Below are positions 13,807-17,183 of a stretch of 17,183 bases of DNA, piece by piece (the first letter of the stretch is position 1; each line of letters begins with the position of its first letter). This DNA is from Candidatus Nitrosopolaris nunavutensis (GTDB lineage: Archaea > Thermoproteota > Nitrososphaeria > Nitrososphaerales > Nitrososphaeraceae), in the NCBI GenBank assembly GCA_002501855.1, contig DAOM01000067.1, positions 1 to 17,183 on the forward strand, read 5' to 3'. The notes beneath the pieces were generated by a model. That model was not told the DNA's origin. It ran no database searches and saw only the letters and a program-made list of their open reading frames with translations. The position numbers were made by a program, and so were the translations under genes.

Positions 13807-14502
13807 TTGTCATCTGCGTCCTCGCTCATAAAGAGTGCACTTATTAACAGTGCAAAAGATGCGGTGAAGCGATTTGTAACAGCGAACCAGGTCGTCGGTT
13901 TAGGCAGCGGAAGTACTATGACAACTCTTGTGAGGGAATTGGCGAATTTACCATACAAGAGGTCAGTTGAGTTCGTGACAACATCTCTTCAAATAAAAAT
14001 CGAAGCTGAAAAAGTGGGGCTCAAAATTGCAGACGAAGGTAGCTTTGTAGACATCGATGTGGTCTTCGATGGAGCGGATCAGATCGATTCTGATTTTAAT
14101 ATGATAAAAGGTGGCGGTGGCGCGTTACTTAGGGAGAAAGTGTTAATTTCAGCAGCGAATAAAGTAGTTATTCTAGCAGACGATACCAAATTTGTCAAGC
14201 GGTTGACGCAACCGGTTCCGATAGAAATTCACAAGTTTGCTCGCACCTTTTTGTTGAAGAGGTTAAAAGAAATTGGAGGAAGCCCAAAGCTACGAACGAT
14301 GGACAAGGGATATCCATACGTCACCGAAAATGGAAACATAGTCCTTGATACTTCGTTCAACTCAATTGGAAACGTTCGGAACAAAGAGATCGAATTAAAG
14401 AGCATTCCTGGAGTGTTAGAGATAGGATTCTTTACGAGGGCAAACATATATTACAAGGCAAAAAACGATGGTTCCTTCGAAATTATCCAACCAAACAGAT
14501 AA
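13807..14502 (+). CDS. rpiA: Ribose-5-phosphate isomerase A
   Basis: Interconverts ribose 5-phosphate and ribulose 5-phosphate, supplying ribose for nucleotides. Phosphate-binding GLGSGSTMT (31-39), then the active-site block DGADQID…KGGGGALLREKVL with Asp88, Asp91, Lys101 and the catalytic Glu110. These correspond in order and spacing to Asp81, Asp84, Lys94 and Glu103 of the E. coli enzyme. The 231-residue length is normal. The start is TTG at 13807; no ATG occurs before the conserved core, and the TATA element fits leaderless initiation. It is convergent with the following amidohydrolase, 31 bases apart. Confidence 0.96.
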   Translation: MSSASSLIKSALINSAKDAVKRFVTANQVVGLGSGSTMTTLVRELANLPYKRSVEFVTTSLQIKIEAEKVGLKIADEGSFVDIDVVFDGADQIDSDFNMIKGGGGALLREKVLISAANKVVILADDTKFVKRLTQPVPIEIHKFARTFLLKRLKEIGGSPKLRTMDKGYPYVTENGNIVLDTSFNSIGNVRNKEIELKSIPGVLEIGFFTRANIYYKAKNDGSFEIIQPNR

Positions 14503-14533
14503 CGGGCTTACTGCTATCAACACAGGATAAAAA

Positions 14534-15964
14534 TTAGGCCGCTGTTCGAACAAACTCGCCGTACCCGCAAGTGTTTTTATCAACGTGTCCGTTCTCCATG
14601 ATAACTCGACCCCTTACGATAGTGAACACGGGCCAACCCCGCAATTCCCATCCATTGTAGATTGAGTAGTCTGAGTACGATTGAAGGATCTCTGGGGTGA
14701 CCTTCTGCAAAAAATCTAAATCGATAATTGTCACGTCCGCATCCGACCCTTTCTCTATGGTACCCTTCTTCGGATACAGACCGAAGATTCTTGCAGCATT
14801 ATAGCTCGTCACTTCTGCAACCCTCTCCAGACTGATTCTTCCTTCATTTACACCCTTACATAACAAAACTGGTAACAAAGTGGCGATTCCCGGAAATCCT
14901 GCTCTTGCCGACCATATGTCTCCTTGCCCTCTTTTTATTAATAATGTATTAGCAACATGATCCGATCCCACAGTATCAATGATGCCATTCATTAGTCCAA
15001 ACCACATAGATTGTACGTCAATTTTCGTCCTCAATGGAGGTACAACCTTACCTGTAACATCGAAAAAATCACTAGTATGTGTCAAATAATGCGGACAAGT
15101 CTCAGTATATAAATTCGAGTTACCTTTTTCTTTTTCTGTTAGAATTGAATCCAACGCTGTTCCGGATCCTATATGGACAAAGTATATTGTTGAGCCAAAC
15201 TCCCTAGCATATGCTCCTACCTTCGCTATAGCATTCGCCTCAGAGGATGGCGGTCGGCATTCTGACCATACCCTTAAACTTGTTATTTTCGTTCCGGTCA
15301 GTTCGCTTCGGATTTGGTTTTGTTTTTGAAGTCTCGAGCACATGACCTGGTCCTCGGCATGAACAAGTACAGGCGACTGTCTCACGGATGCCTCCTGGAC
15401 TATGTCTGAAATAATTTGATCACTAATGTTCACCTCTCGTTCCACCGTTTGATGTGTGCCAGGTTCAATATCCATTAGAATATGATTCACATCATGTCCT
15501 AAGTTGGCGTAAATTTTAAACGAGTTAATTCCAAAGTTCTTTTTTAAATACTGAATATCCTTTATTTGTTCAGGTCTTAGGATCGATGCATGAATCGAAT
15601 AATCAACATGATGTGTGAACTCGCTTGCCCGAAGATGCTTTTCAATATTTTCATACAGATCGTACAACCTGAGCATTCTCATCATGGTCGTGACGCCACC
15701 TATTGCAGCGGATTTCGACTCCGTTTTTGCTGCCTCTTCTATGGGGGTGTATACGCCATAGTGAACGTGCGGGTCTATAATTCCAGGGAGGACATATTTC
15801 CCCTCCGCATTTATTTTCCTTGAAGCTTGGACGCTCTGAGTTGATTTTGTGAGTGCCTTGATCTTGCCGTTTTCAATCATAATATTTGTTTGAACTATTC
15901 CCACCTTCGGAATCACCACTCCGGTGGCATTTGTTATCAAAACGTCGCACGTGTTCTGCATCAT
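14534..15964 (-). CDS. Cyclic amidohydrolase (dihydroorotase/dihydropyrimidinase/allantoinase family)
   Basis: Binuclear metal hydrolase of 476 residues that opens a cyclic amide ring. All metal ligands are visible: His66-x-His68 (IDPHVHYG), the carboxylated lysine at 150 (NSFKIYANLG), His202 (VLVHAEDQ), His264 (YFVHIGSG) and Asp335 (TVGSDHVAN). TETCPHYL (287-294) and VPPLR (308-312) are also family hallmarks. The length matches dihydropyrimidinase/hydantoinase (about 460-480) better than class II dihydroorotase (about 350), but type I dihydroorotases overlap in size, so the substrate is undecided. Two adjacent ATGs (15964, 15961) can serve as start. It follows the redoxin gene on the same strand after 69 bases; no pyrimidine or purine catabolic genes adjoin it. 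Confidence 0.9.
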   Translation of the reverse strand: MMQNTCDVLITNATGVVIPKVGIVQTNIMIENGKIKALTKSTQSVQASRKINAEGKYVLPGIIDPHVHYGVYTPIEEAAKTESKSAAIGGVTTMMRMLRLYDLYENIEKHLRASEFTHHVDYSIHASILRPEQIKDIQYLKKNFGINSFKIYANLGHDVNHILMDIEPGTHQTVEREVNISDQIISDIVQEASVRQSPVLVHAEDQVMCSRLQKQNQIRSELTGTKITSLRVWSECRPPSSEANAIAKVGAYAREFGSTIYFVHIGSGTALDSILTEKEKGNSNLYTETCPHYLTHTSDFFDVTGKVVPPLRTKIDVQSMWFGLMNGIIDTVGSDHVANTLLIKRGQGDIWSARAGFPGIATLLPVLLCKGVNEGRISLERVAEVTSYNAARIFGLYPKKGTIEKGSDADVTIIDLDFLQKVTPEILQSYSDYSIYNGWELRGWPVFTIVRGRVIMENGHVDKNTCGYGEFVRTAA

Positions 15965-16033
15965 TTTAGAATATCGAGAACTGATGCATTTTCATTGGAT
16001 TCAGAGGAAACAGCACGTACGGACTATAAAAAG

Positions 16034-16594
16034 TTAAGCAGCTGACTCAGGAATCCATTTTATTGAGCAACCAACTGAAGGATCAAAAGGTTTTTCTATC
16101 TTTTCGCCGTTCAATATTTTTTTTACGTTGTTTTCCATTACCTGTACTTTGGGATGCATGTCAGGCTCCAATGCATCATTTATTCTTCCATGAAAGACGA
16201 GTTTGAGCTCAGAGTCGAAAAGGAACGGGTCCGGTGTGCAAACTGCGCCGTAGGCCTTTGCGATATTTTGAGTGTCATCTATAAGGTACGGAAAATTTAG
16301 GGTGTTTTCCTTTGAGAAGGTAACCATTTTGTCAAAACCTTCTCCCTCGTAATTGGGATCATTGCTGTTTATCCCAACCACCTGCAATTCTTCCGTTCTG
16401 AAGATTTGTTGCAGGCTAACTATATCTTTTATCCGTGCTTTTACATAAGGACAATGATTACATATGAAGACTACGAGCAGTGACTCACTCTTAAAATCCT
16501 TCATTGAATATAATTTATTGTCGACTCCTTTGAGTCTGAAATCAGGCGCCTTTCCACCAACTTTTAGTAGTTGACTCGAAACTGTTCTCGCCAT
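16034..16594 (-). CDS. Redoxin/AhpC-TSA family thioredoxin-like protein
   Basis: Thioredoxin-fold protein of about 186 residues. The N-terminal VGGKAPDFRLKGVDNKLYSM is the standard redoxin entry, and VVFICNHCPYVKA carries a CxxC pair (Cys45 and Cys48 counted from the ATG at 16594). The CNHCPYVKA signature belongs to a PRX-like subgroup of the AhpC/TSA superfamily, not to classical peroxiredoxin (which has PxxxT/SxxC). It is probably a cytosolic thiol oxidoreductase; the substrate is unknown. I chose the ATG at 16594 over that at 16609 because a strong TATA element (16619-16628) is centred 30 bases upstream. Confidence 0.88.
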   Translation of the reverse strand: MARTVSSQLLKVGGKAPDFRLKGVDNKLYSMKDFKSESLLVVFICNHCPYVKARIKDIVSLQQIFRTEELQVVGINSNDPNYEGEGFDKMVTFSKENTLNFPYLIDDTQNIAKAYGAVCTPDPFLFDSELKLVFHGRINDALEPDMHPKVQVMENNVKKILNGEKIEKPFDPSVGCSIKWIPESAA

Positions 16595-16618
16595 TAATGC
16601 TATTTGCATCTCTTTAAG

Positions 16619-16628
16619 CTTTTAAAAC
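16619..16628 (-). promoter_or_regulatory. Box A for redoxin gene
   Basis: Minus-strand GTTTTAAAAG is centred about 30 bases before the ATG at 16594, which supports that start and a leaderless transcript. Confidence 0.5.
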
Positions 16629-16651
16629 TATCGCAGTTCTTTCAATCTAGA

Positions 16652-16791
16652 AGCGAACTATCCTGCAGCTATATCATAATAACATCTTTATCACATACGG
16701 GGTACATATTCAGGACGATGTTAAACAACTGGCGACGACTGTTGCCTCGTTCCGCGCGGAGGTCGCGGAAACCTATGCAGGATAGTTCGCT
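16652..16791. repeat. 16-bp perfect inverted repeat with nested hairpin
   Basis: AGCGAACTATCCTGCA at 16652-16667 is the exact reverse complement of 16776-16791, with 108 bases between the arms. Inside lies a second perfect hairpin, TTCCGCG (16750-16756) with CGCGGAA (16764-16770), seven pairs and a 7-base loop. The right arm overlaps a possible ATG (16775) of the zinc-ribbon gene. I see no target-site duplication next to the outer arms. Confidence 0.75.
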
Positions 16792-16942
16792 CAAAGGGAA
16801 TCCGAGAGGCAGCTGGGTAAGGTGCGGCTACAGCAACTGTTCTTTTGAATGGGAGTATTTTGGCGGCCACAAATGGGCCGAGTGTCCTGTTTGTCACAGT
16901 ACGACGAAAGTAGCCAATGGAAGAAGAAACTACCAACATTGA
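16718..16942 (+). CDS. Small zinc-ribbon protein, unknown role
   Basis: About 74 residues from the ATG at 16718. An arginine-rich N-terminus (NWRRLLPRSARRSRKP) leads into a ribbon-like domain. Cysteines in WVRCGYSNCSF and AECPVCHSTT give a C-x4-C…C-x2-C pattern, a plausible zinc site, ending with a basic VANGRRNYQH tail. The composition suggests nucleic-acid or protein binding. The family is not recognised beyond a generic zinc ribbon. The start is uncertain: the open frame extends back to 16604, but that part would overlap the redoxin start. ATG 16718 fits a TATA-like CTATATCATAAT at 16669-16680. ATG 16775 would give 55 residues and lies at the edge of an inverted-repeat arm. Confidence 0.6.
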   Translation: MLNNWRRLLPRSARRSRKPMQDSSLKGNPRGSWVRCGYSNCSFEWEYFGGHKWAECPVCHSTTKVANGRRNYQH

Positions 16943-16969
16943 AGGAAATACCATCATCACATCCTACAT

Positions 16970-17030
16970 CCTTTAAGATCATGACACCATAAAGAACACC
17001 TTGTCGTGATTGTTCATGATGGTTTAAAGG
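16970..17030. repeat. Imperfect inverted repeat after the zinc-ribbon gene
   Basis: CCTTTAA (16970-16976) pairs with TTAAAGG (17024-17030), and ATCATGA (16978-16984) with TCATGAT (17014-17020): 14 pairs with a 1×3 internal loop. An alternative inner hairpin ATCATGACA/TGTCGTGAT (16978-16986/17002-17010, one G·U) competes with it. It lies 28 bases after the zinc-ribbon stop, so a 3'-end or terminator-like role is possible, but no U-run directly follows. Confidence 0.5.
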
Positions 17031-17084
17031 AAGTTCGTAAGTTTATCATTTAAAGCCAGCGAAGTAACATTAAGAATTTCGAAG

Positions 17085-17183
17085 ATGGAAGTTAAGATCT
17101 TAACCAAAATTTCGCGGAAAATAAGTTCATACCACACCATAGACATGGAGCGGGAATCTTGTAGGAGCAAAGGTAGTCATCCC
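17085..17183 (+). CDS. Possible partial ORF at the window edge
   Basis: An ATG at 17085 opens a frame that runs to the end of the window (33 codons, basic and serine-rich, not recognised). An ATTTAAAG element at 17048-17055 lies about 33 bases upstream, a plausible promoter distance. With so short a piece, chance cannot be excluded. Confidence 0.25.
   Translation, partial: MEVKILTKISRKISSYHTIDMERESCRSKGSHP

Noticed and set aside
16604..16717. N-terminal extension of the zinc-ribbon ORF back to 16604
   Set aside because: It would run through the redoxin promoter and the left inverted-repeat arm. Its composition is unlike the rest, and the TATA-like element at 16669-16680 lies inside it.

Overview
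The window looks like chromosomal core DNA from an ammonia-oxidising archaeon of the Nitrososphaerales type (Thaumarchaeota/Nitrososphaeria). Archaeal signs include the L7Ae–S28e–L24e–Ndk–aIF5B gene cluster, an Sm-like protein followed by L37e, an archease, a histidyl-tRNA synthetase with archaeal-type ends, TATA (box A) elements about 25-30 bases before likely leaderless starts, several TTG/GTG starts, and a tRNA with bulge-helix-bulge introns. The order-level assignment is inferred from overall gene character and was not tested by a search.

Layout, left to right. Positions 1-1830 (minus strand) hold the start of a membrane-anchor-like succinate dehydrogenase subunit (cut by the window edge) and the complete flavoprotein SdhA. 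After about 335 bases without a gene come hisS (minus) and a divergent archease gene (plus) sharing a compact TATA region, then a thioredoxin (plus). A translation operon follows on the minus strand (4444-7509): L7Ae, S28e, L24e, nucleoside diphosphate kinase, aIF5B. Next is a phosphosugar mutase of the GlmM/ManB type (minus). A 350-base gap leads to a stand-alone receiver protein (plus), and then a tRNA-Leu(UAG) gene at 9870-10017 that appears to be split by two introns, with the anticodon on an 8-base middle exon.

From 10293 to 14502 everything reads on the plus strand: a doubtful small membrane ORF, formyltetrahydrofolate deformylase (PurU), a creatininase-family amidohydrolase (probably the ArfB-type deformylase), an Sm-like protein, ribosomal protein L37e, an unrecognised membrane-anchored coiled-coil protein, and ribose-5-phosphate isomerase A. 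On the minus strand follow a dihydroorotase/dihydropyrimidinase-like amidohydrolase and a redoxin. The right end carries a small zinc-ribbon gene, two inverted-repeat structures and a possible truncated ORF.

Most genes are housekeeping: energy metabolism, translation, nucleotide/cofactor and sugar-phosphate supply, redox. The tRNA gene and the archease fit together functionally, because archease assists the RtcB ligase that joins tRNA exons in archaea. PurU and the creatininase-family enzyme are neighbours that would both release formate. I see no CRISPR array, IS element, prophage or obvious defence system. The least-explained items are the two-intron tRNA, the 16-bp perfect inverted repeat at 16652-16791, and the coiled-coil and zinc-ribbon proteins of unknown role.
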